64,000 bases of DNA from assembly GCF_050003625.1 (NCBI RefSeq), contig NC_134401.1, positions 71,956,442 to 72,020,441 on the forward strand. Direction: 5' to 3'. The stretch's first letter is position 1; each line of letters opens with the position of its first letter. This DNA is from Haematobia irritans (Eukaryota; Arthropoda; Insecta; Diptera; Muscidae). Of the stretch, positions 43,583 through 55,927 are shown piece after piece. The notes beneath the pieces are model-generated. The model was not told the DNA's origin. It worked only from the letters and a program-made list of their open reading frames with translations, and searched no databases. The position numbers and the translations under genes were made by a program.

Positions 43583-45109
43583 ATGGAAAACCTTGAGAAT
43601 TTGATAATCCGTCAAAAGGAAAGGGCCGCAAACATAGAAAAAGCGGCAGCCAACATAAAGAAAACTCCACACGAGCGAAGATCTGTGGAGTATTACACAA
43701 AAAAAAGAAGATTTAATTTCTCAATGGAAAGCCTTTGACACAGCGGAAAATATCATACGCAACAATCCGATGTTGAGCGAAGATGACCCGTATATTGTCG
43801 AAGACATCCATAAATCAATAGGAGTCGTATACAATACAACTATTGAGGAAGTAGAGCAGCTAATTAAAGGTCTGAGCAGGCAAACGAAGCCATTGCCAGC
43901 AGAACGAGGAGCAGGGTTTACCGCAGACAACCCATCCGCATCCACTTCATCATTGCTGGTAGATCAAGGAGCTGGTTCACCCCCTGGCAACCAATCTTCG
44001 TCATGGTCCAGCAGTACAAACAAAATTCATGGATTGATAAGACGTCGAGGATCACTTAAATCGTCATTGAAACGTCTAATCCAATGTAACGCTACGAAGG
44101 AATCACCAGTCCAATCTCTATCTGCTATAGACTGATTATGGCAGAAGATCGAGACTATCCATTTGGACATTTGGGAAATGTGTGCTAACCCGGCGGCTGA
44201 GGGTTATGACAATGAAGACTATGAAGCCTTAGAAGAGAACGTAGCAATTCAAATAGCTTAAGCATAACCTCGGAATCAGTGCAGCAAGCAAAGGGTAGTT
44301 CCAACCTACAGCTACCAAAGATATCCATACCAAGGTTCAATGGAGATTGCCTATCGTTGCAACCATTTTCGGACATATTCTCGAAAATGATACATGAGCA
44401 AGATATTCCGGCAATCCAAAAGATGTGGTATCTCAAGGCCAATTTGAGCGGGGAAGCAGAACGATTAATACGTCACCTGGATCTCACTGAAGGGAACTAC
44501 ACAACGGCATGGAACATGTTGAAGGACAGGTACGACAACAAGCGAGTCCTAGTATCCACAATACTTCAAAAATTGTTTGGCTGGGGAAACTTAACGGCCG
44601 AGTCCAAATCTCTGAAAGAGTTCCACGACGTCCTCAACGAAAGTCTGTCCGCACTGACGAACATGGGGATCAACATCGATAACAGAGCTACAGACAATTT
44701 CCTGAAGGTTTTACGAAACCGCTTCCAAGCACTTGAAGCTGTTGGTGGAAAGGACAAGGCAAAGCAAATTGCAACAACAACGTACAAATCAAGTGGATGT
44801 CCCCTGTGTGCGGAAGGCCATCCAATATATTACTGTAAACAGTTCTTGGCAATGAACATTGCGGATCGCCTTAAGTGGGTACAAAAGAAAGGGTTTTGCG
44901 TAAACTGTATTAAACCCGATCATCGTTCCAAGGAATGCACATCCAAGACATGTACTAAGTGTTCATGTAAACACAATTCGCTGCTGCATCTTAAAAACAA
45001 CAAATTGCCAGCAACAAACCCTCACAATCTAATAGTGAAGCATTACGCTCAACCTCAGTGGCATCAGCGAACGCTCGCCCGGCAAGGATTCTACTCGCAA
45101 CAGCAGTAA
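43583..45109 (+). pseudogene. BEL-3 gag
   Basis: The start at 43583 (MENLENLIIRQKERA) opens the N-terminal coiled-coil-like part. An A-run near 43695 shifts the frame, a stop at 44133 interrupts it, and another shift lies near 44260. From 44279 an open frame reads the capsid-like part (LPKISIPRFNGD, KANLSGEAERLIRHL) and knuckles CPLCAEGHPIYYC, CVNCIKPDHRSKEC and CTKCSCKHNSLLH. Gag would form the particle and package RNA. The first shift lies in a homopolymer and could be a sequencing error. The other breaks look real. Confidence 0.9.
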
Positions 45110-45122
45110 TAGAAATAACAGC

Positions 45123-46050
45123 CAACAATGGACGATCCGGAAAATTCCGAGCATTGTTGGACTCAGGATCCCAAATCAACATAGTCTCCGAAAGACTAAT
45201 TAAAGCCCTATCCATTCAACCAGAATGAGCAACACTAAGTATTCAAGGAATTAGTGGAAGATCCAGACAAGCTACACAGCGGGTAAACGTTAAATTCGAG
45301 TCACTCACAAGCAAGTTTTCATCCAGGCTGGAGGCTTATGTTCTCCCAAACATAATACCACATCAACCTAGTGTATCGTTCGACACTTCATCCTGGTCTA
45401 TTCCCAAAAACATAATGCTGGCAGACCCATCGTTCCAAAATTCGGCAAAAATTGATGTGCTACTTGGCGCAGAATTTTACTTTCATCTTCTGCTATCAGG
45501 AACATTACACTTAGCAGACAATTTACCCGTCCTGAGGAACACAAAACTTTGGTGGATCGCCAGTGGACGATTAGCCGACGACAGCACAACAATGGACGAT
45601 CCGGAAAATTCCGAGCATTGTTGGACTCAGGATCCCAAATCAACATAGTCTCCGAAAGACTAATTAAAGCCCTATCCATTCAACCAGAACGAGCAACACT
45701 AAGTATTCAAGGAATTAGTGGAAGATCCAGACAAGCTACACAGCGGGAAAACGTTAAATTCGAGTCACTCACAAGCAAGTTTTCATCCAGGCTGGAGGCT
45801 TATGTTCTCCCAAACATAATACCACATTAACCTAGTGTATCGTTCGACACTTCATCCTGGTCTATTCCCAAAAACATAATGCTGGCAGACCCATCGTTCC
45901 AAAATTCGGCAAAAATTGATGTGCTACTTGGCGCAGAATTTTACTTTCATCTTCTGCTATCAGGAACATTACACTTAGCAGGCAATTTACCCGTCCTGAG
46001 GAACACAAAACTGTGGTGGATCGCCAGTGGACGATTAGCCGACGACAGCA
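45123..46050 (+). repeat. 464-bp tandem duplication of the BEL-3 protease region
   Basis: 45123-45586 is repeated directly at 45587-46050. Each unit carries LLDSGSQINIVSERL, a catalytic aspartic-protease box, and IDVLLGAEF. I see about five differences between units. 464 is not a multiple of three, so the duplication shifts the frame and uncouples protease from RT. The first unit also has a stop (gaatgagc where the second has gaacgagc). Confidence 0.93.
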
Positions 46051-46065
46051 CAACCGAAGCAACAT

Positions 46066-49000
46066 GTGCAGTTTTTAGTGAAGACGAAGACAAACGAACT
46101 ACTTGAAAAATTCTGGAAAATCGAGGAAGTTGCTGCAGAAAGCAATCTCACAGTTGCAGAACAGGCGTGTGAAACTCACTTCATTCAAACCACAACCAGA
46201 GATCTCAATGGAAGATTTTTTGTTCGTCTACCCCTGTCTGAGGATGCCGCAACACTTGGTGAATCAGAAACATCCGCATATTCCAGGTTCCTTGCCTTGG
46301 AACGACGATTCAAACGCGATAACAATCTTGAAAAACAATACAAGGACTTCATGCAGTCATACGAAGATCTTGGTCACATGACTCAAATCGATCCTAAATC
46401 CCTGCCAGGCCCTCGGTACTACATTCCGCATCACTGTGTTTTGCGTCCGGAAAGCAGCACAACTAAACTTCGAGTCGTATTTGATGCTTCAGCAAAAACG
46501 TCAACAAATCGGTCACTAAACGACATTTTACTGACTGGTCCAACAGTGCAAGGGGACATATTTGGAATGCTTCTACGTTTCCGACGACCCAGATTTGTCT
46601 TCACCACCGATATTGAAAAAATGTATCGCCAGATTCTCGTGGACGAACGAGACAGGAACCTTCAACTCATTTTATGGAGGGATAATCCAGGGGAGCCTGT
46701 ACGACATTTTCAACTAAACACCGTCACTTATGGAACATCATCAGCTACCTATCTGGCGACAAGGTGTCTACAAAGGCTAGCGACTATCCGGATGGACAAA
46801 TATCCGCTTGGCGCAACGATCCTGAAGCAGGACTTTTACTTCGATGACGGGATGAGCGGTTCAGATAGTTTAGTAACAGCTAAGGAAATGCAATCTCAAC
46901 TCACCTCCTTACTTAAGTTCAAGTTGCGGAAGTGGTGTGCAAACCATCGCCAACTCCTTCAAGACATGCCGCAAGATGATCAAGAAGTCAACCTTGATTT
47001 TGAAAACGCGTCAATCAAGGCATTGGGACTAATATGGAGCCCAGCATCGGATCAATTCTGCCTTAGGGCAAATCTTCAGCCAGTCTCAGTGATAACAAAG
47101 CGATCTGTCATATCAGATGTAGCACGAATCTACGATCCATTGGGTATAGCAGGCCCAGTCGTAGTGGCAGCCAAGATATTCATTCAACAACTTTGGGAGG
47201 ATCAGATATCTTGGGATGATGAACTCCCCGAATATCGAACAACAAAATGGCACGCCTTTCGTAATGCAGTGAATACGTTAGACAACACCCGCATCCCACG
47301 CCACGTTTTCGACGGTCAAACTGCGCAGCACATTCAAATGCATGTCTTTGTGCACGCAACAGAAAAGGCTTATGGAGCCGCAATTTACATTCAATCTAAA
47401 CTCCCAAATAAAAGGATAATCGTCCGGCTGTTGTGCGCCAAATCCAGAGTTGCGCCTCTCCAAAGGGTATCGCTGCCAAGGCTAGAACTTTGCGCAGCAC
47501 TTCTAGGAGCAGAACTGGCCAACAAAACAAAAAATTAACTAAGATACGAAGACAAACAGCTCTTCTTCTGGTCTGATTCCGAAATTGTCTTGCATTGGAT
47601 AAATTCGGCAACATCATCACTCAAAACTTTTGTGGCTAACCGAATCAGCAAAATACAAGACCTCACCATCAACAGTCAATGGAGACACGTCGACTCCAAA
47701 AACAATCCCGCAGACTTAATCTCCGGAGGTTTTAAACCAGAACAATTACCGGAGTGCAACATGTGGTTCTATGGACACCTTTTTTTACATGGAAATGAAG
47801 ACAGTTGGCCTAAGGAATTCGCGAAGGAATTGCATCCAACAAGTGAATTAGAATTCAAACGAAAGCCTGTTATTGTCACTACAGCCGCGCAAATGGGATT
47901 AGAACAAATCATCTACAAAATCAACCACCGCAATTCGCTCGGTTGTCTTCAACGAGTTGTGGCTTATATGCAGCGATTTATCAAAAACAGCAGGACATCG
48001 TCTGCCGACCGACCGGCAACCAAGCTACTAAGCCCAATAGAATTAACTTCAGCTTTGCATCTAATAGTCAAAACCATACAATCACCTGATTTCAAAGATG
48101 ACATTAACAAGTTAAAGACAACCAAAGAACTCAGCAGATCCAGCCCAATTATCAGTCTATCCCCCTTCCTTGACAAATCAGATATTCTTCGAGTTGGCGG
48201 AAGACTAGATGCGTCAAATCTCTCATACGAAATGAAACATCAAATAATATTGCCTTATAATGACCCCATCGTCAAATTAATCCTCGTGATGCTGCACAAT
48301 GAAAACCATCACTGCGGTCCACAAACGTTGCTAAATACTACAAGAGAAAGGGGATTCTGGATTATAAAGGGCAAAACAATGGCAAGGAACACAGTTCACA
48401 ATTGCATTCGTTGTACGAAGGCCAAACCAAAAATGTATCAACAGATAATGGGTGATTTACCAGAAGACAGAATAACGCCATGTCCACCCTTCTTAAACAC
48501 TGGAGTAGATTATTGCGGTCCATTTTGGGTACACTACAAGCTTAGAGGAAAGCGTCCACACAAGGTGTATATCGCAGTGTTTTGCTGTTTTGCCACAAAG
48601 GCAATCCACATGGAAGTTGTGACAGATCTCACTACAGACGCCTTTATTGGAGCCTTAAAAAGATTCATCTCGTGACGCGGGCGATGCCAAACGATATATT
48701 CAGACAACGGCACAAACTTTGTTGGGGCTAGAAATCAACTGAAAGAACTGGAGACCTCAATATTCGGGAAAGAATCACAGGAGACTATTGGAAGGGCATG
48801 TACCAATGAAATGATCGAATTTAAATTCATCCCACCTAGAGCCCCCCATTTCGGAGGCCTTTGGGAAGCAGCGGTGAAATCAGCCAAGCATCTTCTTCTG
48901 CGTTCGGTTTCCACCGCCTCTCTCACTTATGAAGAACTTGAAACGGTAGTCATAGAAATTGAAGCAATTTTAAATTCAAGACCACTAACTCCCATATCTT

Positions 49001-49314
49001 CAAACCCCAACGATCTAACCGCACTGACGCCAGGTCATTTCCTTATAGGGGAACCCCTGGCCGCACAAATTGACGCCAGAACAAACCAGCCACCAACACC
49101 ACTATCTAAAAGATGGAAACTCGTGTCTGAACTAAGACACAGTTTTTGGAATAGGTGGTCCAGTGAATATTTGTCACAACTCCAACAGAGACACAAATGG
49201 AGGACGACCTCAGCACATATCAAACCTGACCAACTTGTCATCATCAAGGACCTACAAAGGACAAGATGGAAACGTGCGTGTAGTCGATGTCAAAACTTCA
49301 TCAGGTGTAATTAA
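46066..49314 (+). pseudogene. BEL-3 pol (RT, RNase H, integrase)
   Basis: 46066-47538 is open for 490 residues. RT has FTTDIEKMYRQIL near 46597, TVTYGTSSATYLATR, and a catalytic box FYFDDGMSG near 46840 (YVDD is usual). RNase H/connection follows with VSLPRLELCAALLG. An A-run at 47530 shifts the frame. 47590-48675 continues with ANRISKIQDL, a zinc region (HNENHHCG...CIRCTKAK) and integrase core (CCFATKAIHMEVVTDLTTD), ended by a TGA at 48673. The rest (48676-49314) has IYSDNGTNFVGA, FIPPRAPHFGGLWEAA and LTALTPGHFLIGE. Two or three lesions only, consistent with a young insertion. Confidence 0.93.
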
Positions 49315-49370
49315 ACGGCAATCCATCGCCTAGCGCCATTATTCAATGATGATATCAAAGAAAAGGAGGA

Positions 49371-51090
49371 TCATAAAAGAACAAGGCCAACACATGAACA
49401 GAAGCCAAACACATCAAAACGATCGAGGTCCAATAACTTTAATTTATTGTGCACAACACTACTGGCTCTTCTGATACTACCGGTTGTATTATGCAATCCC
49501 ATGCGACCACAACCATTTGAAACAAAACCCGGATTATATTTCGAAGGTATTGGTACGGCACGGATAGCCACAGCAGAATGGAAGCTCATGGTCTACTACA
49601 ATCTTACACCCTTTAGATCAGAAATTGACAACTTCGCTGACGGTATAAAGATGTTCTCCGACCTATGCAAAATGTCTCCTCACGAAGCAATGTGTAACAA
49701 CTTCGCATCTCATCTCAAGCAAACTAGAGCAGATTTAATCCAAGAGGTGCTCTAAATATTGTCGGTAATGTCGCAAGATCTCTGTTTGGAATTCTAGACG
49801 CGGACTATGCCGCCGAAATGGGCAATACGATACAAAGAGCAGAGACGGACAGAAGCCACCTCACATCGCTGTTACACAATCAAACCTCAATTATCGACTC
49901 GACCTTGAATATAATAAAGGAAGACGAGTTATCCTTAAAAACTAGAATAAATGAAGTCCAAACCACCATATCGACGATACATAACCAAGTGGTAGAAGAC
50001 AAAGCTCAGCTAAGGATAGCTCACACAGTAGCTCTTCTTGCCAACGAACTAACTCTAGCAGCAACAAGACTACGCCAAGTTGAAGCGGAAATCGTTAATG
50101 TTCTTACAGACTCTCATCACGGTAGGATCAGTCCATCCTTACTAACGCCGGATCAGCTGCAAAGAGAAATTAACGTAATCAAGGCTCATCTACCGATATC
50201 ACGAGTTCTACCTTTCGATGACATTGACCTCATTCAATTCTACAAAATCATGCGAGCAAAGGCAGCAGTCACTAAGGACAATATTATGTTCGAGATAAGA
50301 CTTCCTCTAGTTGACCAGCAAACGTTTGAGTTGTTGAAGATATTTGCGGTGCCCGCAAACGAGAACGGCACCCTTGTTGCGATACACCCCCAAACAGAGT
50401 ACTTGGCGATCAATCTCCATCGAGATGAATACATGCCACTCTCCAGCGATGACATTCGCAACTGTATTCAACCAACCAGTGACATTTTTATCTGCGATAA
50501 TAATCACGCAATGTTCTCGAAGGGATCTACGGCGGCTTCGTGCGAAGTAGATATGTTCAGACATAAACCAACAAACAGGTGCAAACTCAACATTTACAAG
50601 GAGCCTATCATCTGGCAACAACTACATCACAAGAACCAATGGATTTATGCTACCACATGTGAAATTGACGTCAGCATTGTTTGCGGAACATACACGCTCC
50701 AAGGTTCCGGAATCATCAACCTTGAACCAATTTGCACCCTTAAAACCTCGGAAGTCACTCTTCGAGGTCATTATAATGCATCAAGCTTTATTCAAGCATC
50801 TTACTCTCGCTTTCCGAAATTTAATCTAACAACGCATGAGAGAGAGCCCACTGCACTTCTCAACTCGACTACAGGAAGCTGACATTTCAAGTTTACGCAC
50901 CACCTACCGTTCCGACAGACATCACCATATGGCGATAAGTTACACAGCTCTTATCATGTCTCCTATGCTGTTGATGTTCTACCTTGGATGGAGATTTCTG
51001 AACAGAGGAGGTGAATCAATCCAACCACCCACTCCACAATCACGTCAAACCGTTCCGGACACGTACACTGCCCAGTCACCCGAAATTTAA
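49371..51090 (+). pseudogene. BEL-3 env-like gene
   Basis: After a basic segment (KRSRSNN) comes a signal-peptide-like run (LLALLILPVVLC, near 49460). The frame breaks near 49755, directly before a hydrophobic segment placed like the fusion peptide of baculovirus-F-type envelope proteins. 49818-50882 is then open for 354 residues, with heptad-like helices early and many Cys later. A second break near 50860 moves to the frame holding a transmembrane helix (about 50940-51000) and a short tail. The three parts fit an envelope glycoprotein, but the gene is split by two frameshifts and cannot make it. Family assignment is by layout, not by alignment. Confidence 0.78.
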
Positions 51091-51125
51091 ATGTATCTTG
51101 CTAGTTGATCCTGCAGCGTTCAACG

Positions 51126-51135
51126 TGGGGGAGAA
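51126..51135 (+). promoter_or_regulatory. BEL-3 polypurine tract
   Basis: gtgggggaga followed directly by the LTR TGTTC fits the plus-strand primer site. Confidence 0.75.
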
Positions 51136-51648
51136 TGTTCAAGAACGCAGCTTCATTATATCTTTACGCTGCTATATTATATAGCATAAGTATAATTAAC
51201 ATTAAACCCATAGTAAACAGCATTTACGCTGCTATATTATCAAGCATATATATTTAAATATTATTTGCATTGTAAGCAGCAGAAGTCAATAGCCGACCAA
51301 TTTAAATAAAGAATCTAATTTCACCGTCAACAATTGGACAGGTTGTCGACTTCTGCTGCACTAGTTCATTTACACTAATAAACTAAGTCAGCATAAATAT
51401 TACTTAAGTCATTGACATAGCATAGGCTAGATATACGGTACGTGTTAACTTAATATATCGATTAATCATCAGTTATTTAGTATAAATAACATGAATGAAA
51501 TAAAACATTATGCTAGAACAAATTTGCATTCTACATCATTCAAATCAACATACGGTTCAAGTACCCTATGTTCCATCTACAACTGTTCTTGTTTTGTACT
51601 TAAGCAATATTAGGAAAAGAATATTCCCTGAATATTCAAAATTATACA
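51136..51648 (+). repeat. BEL-3 3' LTR
   Basis: 513 bp, differing from the 5' LTR at five positions that I can see. Followed by the duplicated target cctag. Confidence 0.95.
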
Positions 51649-54367
51649 CCTAGAATATTCAGCCTTCTGCGGAGGCAGTGTAGACATTAATTGCGTCTGA
51701 CACCTTTTCTTATAAATAATACAAGGTTTACACTTATTAATAACAGTTTTAATAAGGTTTTTTACCTTCGGAATCCAAACTTGAGCACGGACCAATCTCA
51801 ATACTAATTGATTACCTCCGTGAAGAGATATGTGGTGTACAAATTTCACAAAAAGGCGCGAATACTGACAACAAAATGGTATTATCACAGGATGCCTTTC
51901 GTTGTAGCTTAAGAGAGGAGACTTTTCCAATCTGCCACATACTATGATGATGCCCTCAGGGTCCATGAAGGGATTGAGACTTAACAAGGAGCTAGACGAT
52001 GGTAAGCCCCTTTTGGTAGAAAAAACGGAGTATTCAATGGGGTAAAATGCTTTTTGGGTCATTATTATCAAACGATTCTGAACTAATGGAGTCTCAGAAG
52101 TGGAAATTTTCATGAAATCTCTCACGAAATTCGAACGATACTTCGGATGAGCGTAGCGTACCGCTCGGGCAAAGCACTAAAACCTTTCTAAAATATCCTC
52201 GAAATCTAAGAAGTACGCAAAATTTACATTCACCGATTTCCTCTCAATTTGGGTGTCAAATATTTCGTACGTTTTCCGCCAGGTCGTATCAGCGTCTTTA
52301 AGCCATGGTGGGCCTTCCCACCATAGATTATTCCCAATCAAGCTCTCCGGGTACACTCCCCGACTCGCAAAGTAAGCAGGGTTGAAATCGGAACTTACTT
52401 GGAACCAATGAATTGGATCTATAACTTGGATAATTTTATACACACGGTTCGCGACAAAAGTACTCGAAACACAAGGGGTTTCGATAGCCAAGAGAGCACT
52501 ATTGTGGAGTCTGTCCAGCATGTTACGGAATAATTGTCGATATTCAGCTGCGGAATGATGGAATCAATCATATCGGATAAAAGGGCAGCACGGCATATTT
52601 CCAACCTGGGAATGGATAAGGTCTTCAGAGGAGTTACTTTTGTTTTGGATGATATTAGAGAGACACAAACCGAATCATTTGTCCTCACTCTAATATGCAG
52701 GGCTGCGGAGTATGCCTTTTCAGAGGCATCACTGAATCCATGGAATTGTATATCGCTCTCTGGGGAATAGTGATGCCATCGTGGGATGCGAATACGATTC
52801 AGAAATGGATAATTATCCCGAAAGTCTTTCCACATGGTTAACGACCCGTCCGATAGGATTTCGTCCCAACCTATGCGTTCCAACCATATCCGTAGCATTA
52901 TTATTTTTGCGATAATTAAACAAGGTGAAACCCATCCCGCAGGATCAAATAGTTTCGATATTTCAGAGAATACCTCTCGTTTTGTATACCCATCGGCCTC
53001 TGGGAGCATATTCACAGAAAAGTAGAAGAAGAAGTAGCATTCCAGCGAATCCCTAGAGTTTTGGTAGTGCTATTAACATCAAACTCGAGAAAATGTTCAC
53101 ACAATAGTAGATCAGCTGGCAAGTCAGCAAGAATATCCCCTGAATTTGAGGCCCATTTCTTCATTGAAAAACCTGCTGAACTAAGAGTCTTCATTAACTG
53201 GTTCCTAGCCTCAATAGCAGCTGGTATGGAATGCGCACCCACTAAGGCATCATCAACGTACATATTATTACGGAGAATGTCGCTGACTACTGGATACCTA
53301 GCCTTTATATCATCTGAGAGTTGAAGAATTGTGCGGATCGCCAAATATGGTGCACAATTAACGCCGAAAGTAACGGTATGTAATTCGTAATCTTGTATAG
53401 CTTCCTGAGGATTTTTACGATATACGATCCTTTGATATGAAGCGTGAGCGGGATCGATCAAAATCTGCCTATACATTTTGGCAATATCACCATTAAATAC
53501 TTAGCGGAAGAACCTCCATTTTAAGATTAGAATGGTTAAATCGGATTGTAAAATTGGACCAAAGAACAAAATATCGTTCAAACTTGACCCATTGGAAGTA
53601 GGGAAGGAAGCATTAAAAACTACCCGAACCTTGGTAGTCGTACTTTCAGGTTTAATGACAGCATGATGTGGGAGATAATATCGGTATTGGTCATCTGGGT
53701 TTACTGAAGCTGTCACCCTTTTCATATGCCCTAATGAAATATATTCTTGTAAAACTTCATCATACTCTTTTTTCAGCTGTGGTGTTTTGAGGAGTCGTGC
53801 CTCATACCGATAGAACTTAGCAACAGCACTATCCCTCGAACGCCCATTACTTCTCCTTTCCGGACATTCCTCTTTAAACGGAAGGGACACGATATATCGA
53901 CCGCTATGGTCACGTCTAGTTGTGCGAGCATACAAAGTCTCGCAGAAAACATCCGAAGGGGATAGAAATTTCTTCTTTGGGAGGTCTTGTACCTCCCAAA
54001 ATCGCGAAATCTCTTTATCCAATGAGATTTCATTAAAAAATTTAACAACAGTTTTGCTGGATGAAGTAGACTGTGTGGGGACTGGACCGGTAAGGATTCG
54101 CCCCAAGATAGTCTCTTGAGCCAATAAGGATCCAAAAACCTGGTGATAGGTACCTCCCAACATTATAGAGGGTAATATATTTCTGCCCAGGAGAATATCT
54201 ATTTTACCGCTCTCATAAAAACTAGGATCTGCCAACGGAACGTCGGGTAGATCAGCAAGAGACTCAAAAGTGATAGTCCGTGAAGGCAGATTGGCGGATA
54301 AATGTGGCACTACCAGAGCTGAGGCAGTTACCTCAACATTCATGTGCCTAATCGACCCTAAAAACAT
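51649..54367 (-). pseudogene. BEL-2 pol, protease end to integrase N-terminus
   Basis: Reading leftwards: protease tail and RT N-part (54367-53501: IDILLGRNILPSI, SLPFKEECPERR, YRYYLPHHAVIKPES, VVFNASFPT); RT palm (53476-53012: GDIAKMYRQILIDP, catalytic box NNMYVDDALVG near 53270); connection/RNase H (53015-52419: FDPAGWVSP, IQFHGFSDASEKAYSAAL, LSIPRLEICRAALL, CWTDSTIVLSWL) and 52521-52177 (ANRVYKIIQV); integrase zinc region (52125-51654: HHISLHGGN ... CKPCIIYKKR). It continues at 42931. Frameshifts separate the pieces, but the catalytic YVDD is kept. Confidence 0.92.
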
Positions 54368-55927
54368 TCCTTTTGCACAGAAGCCGATATAGAGTTGTTG
54401 AGTCCTGAAACCTTGGCACTAGTGCGAGTAAATGGAAGTTTAAACGTATTGAGTAATTTTTCCGATATAAAAGTACCTTCGGAACCAGAGTCCAGAAGAG
54501 CCCTGGCCCTAAAGGAGACTTCATTGTATTGGACCCTAACGATGGCAGTACCTAATAACACCCCTTTTGAGTTAGTTGAGAAACAGGTTTGCATGACCCC
54601 ATTCTCATTGGCGTTGGAGCTATGTACCGTTGCGGTATTGGACGGGGCGGCAAATGGTGGAGAGCCTTGATTAAGCTGGTTAATGGATGGAGAAGATTTG
54701 GAGGCCTTGTCGGAGGACGCTTCTATGTGGAGAAGTGTGTTATGTCTTTTATTGCGTTTATTGCAAGAATATTGGCTAGGGCAATTCTTTAACGTGTGTG
54801 ACTTCGAAAAGCAATTGATGCATAAATTACTTTTCTTTATTTCCGAAAATCGTTGCTTTTGTGTCATTTTTAAGAAAGCCGGACATTCACGGATAAAATG
54901 CGAATCTGATGGGCATAAAATGCACTTTGGTTTACCAACACTATTCTGTAACGCACGTACGCTCTTGGAACTACAAGGTTTATTAGATTTCACATTATTC
55001 GGCATAGAAGAAGATTCGTTCCTTCGAATCTCCGATACAGATTCTAAAGTCCGATGCCTATTAGTTAAAAACTCATCTAACTTTGACCACTCAGGAATGG
55101 TAGTTTTGTTAGACAAAGTCTGTTCCCAAAGTGTAAGTGTGGTGTTCGGAAGACAATTCGAACAAATAAAGACGAATTTTGGGTCCCAGCTTTTGACATC
55201 AATATCGTAAAATTTGAGCAACGATATGGATGTATTTATATCCCTTTGGAGCGTCAAGAGTGCATTTGCCGATTCAGATGTCATGGGCCTGAGATTAAGG
55301 AGTGTCTTAAGTTGTGTGTTAACTAAAACCCGATTATTTTCATACCTCAAGCAAAGGTTCTCTCAGGCAGCCCCAAAGTTTTCGTTCGCCAATGGAAATT
55401 TGCGCACATATTAGCTTCTCCTGTAGTCTTCTGGTCAAGGTGGAAAAGTTTTTCGACTTGGCTTAGCCTGGGATTGTTAATGCAGACTGCTGTGAATATA
55501 TCACGAAAAGTAGGCCAGGCAGCGTAATCTCCCTTAAAAACAGGAAGATCACAAGGAGGAAGCTTGAACCCGGATTGGGGGGCCTGGAGTCGGTACTAAG
55601 ACCTGCCCAACGTTAGTGAGAGAGGGCGACTTTTGTGACATTTTTTGTGAGCGATGAGCTACGGCAATATGTGATATATGCACTAGTGAACTTGTGTTTC
55701 ACATTTTCCAGCTCTTTAAGATTGCCACCCTATTCCTTCCCCTTTTGGGTCTCAATATGGAGTAAACATTCCTCGTATGACGAAGTAACCCTGTCCCAAA
55801 CCAACTTTAACTCATCCTTATAGGTCTCGATATTATGGACAGACGACGTTGTCATCTGTTTGTCATTTAATCGCGCCTCGAATTCTACCAAATAATCGGT
55901 CATGCGCACAAACTTTTCGAGAGACAT
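54358..55927 (-). pseudogene. BEL-2 gag and protease start
   Basis: The N-terminus begins MSLEKFVRMTDYLVEFEARL at 55927. Shifts follow through 55400. From 55350 an open frame reads the Gag middle (RYENNRVLVNTQLKTLLNL), knuckles CILCPSDSHFIREC, CINCFSKSHTLKNC and CNKRNKRHNTLLH, and then the protease box ALLDSGSEGTFISEKLL near 54510. This is the ordinary gag-protease unit. The extra 3' frame at 41175-42011 is a separate, diverged version. Confidence 0.9.

Larger units (their letters stand above)
42937..51648 (+). mobile_element. BEL-3: young BEL/Pao element with an env gene
   Basis: 513-bp LTRs at 42937-43449 and 51136-51648 (TGTTCAAG...TTATACA) and a 5-bp duplication, cctag (42932-42936 and 51649-51653). 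It is inserted in the integrase gene of BEL-2. I count five LTR differences by eye, about 1%, so it is recent. Order: LTR, primer site, gag, protease (tandemly duplicated), RT, RNase H, integrase, env, purine tract, LTR. Several frameshifts and stops make this copy defective. The env places it with roo-like BEL elements. Confidence 0.96.

Noticed and set aside
49371..51090. A recently acquired exogenous virus
   Set aside because: The env-like gene sits in a standard BEL element with matching LTRs and a target duplication, so it is part of the retrotransposon.
54395..55414. Plus-strand frames opposite BEL-2 gag (and similar antisense frames elsewhere)
   Set aside because: They are shadows of the minus-strand Gag and Pol frames, with no family resemblance.
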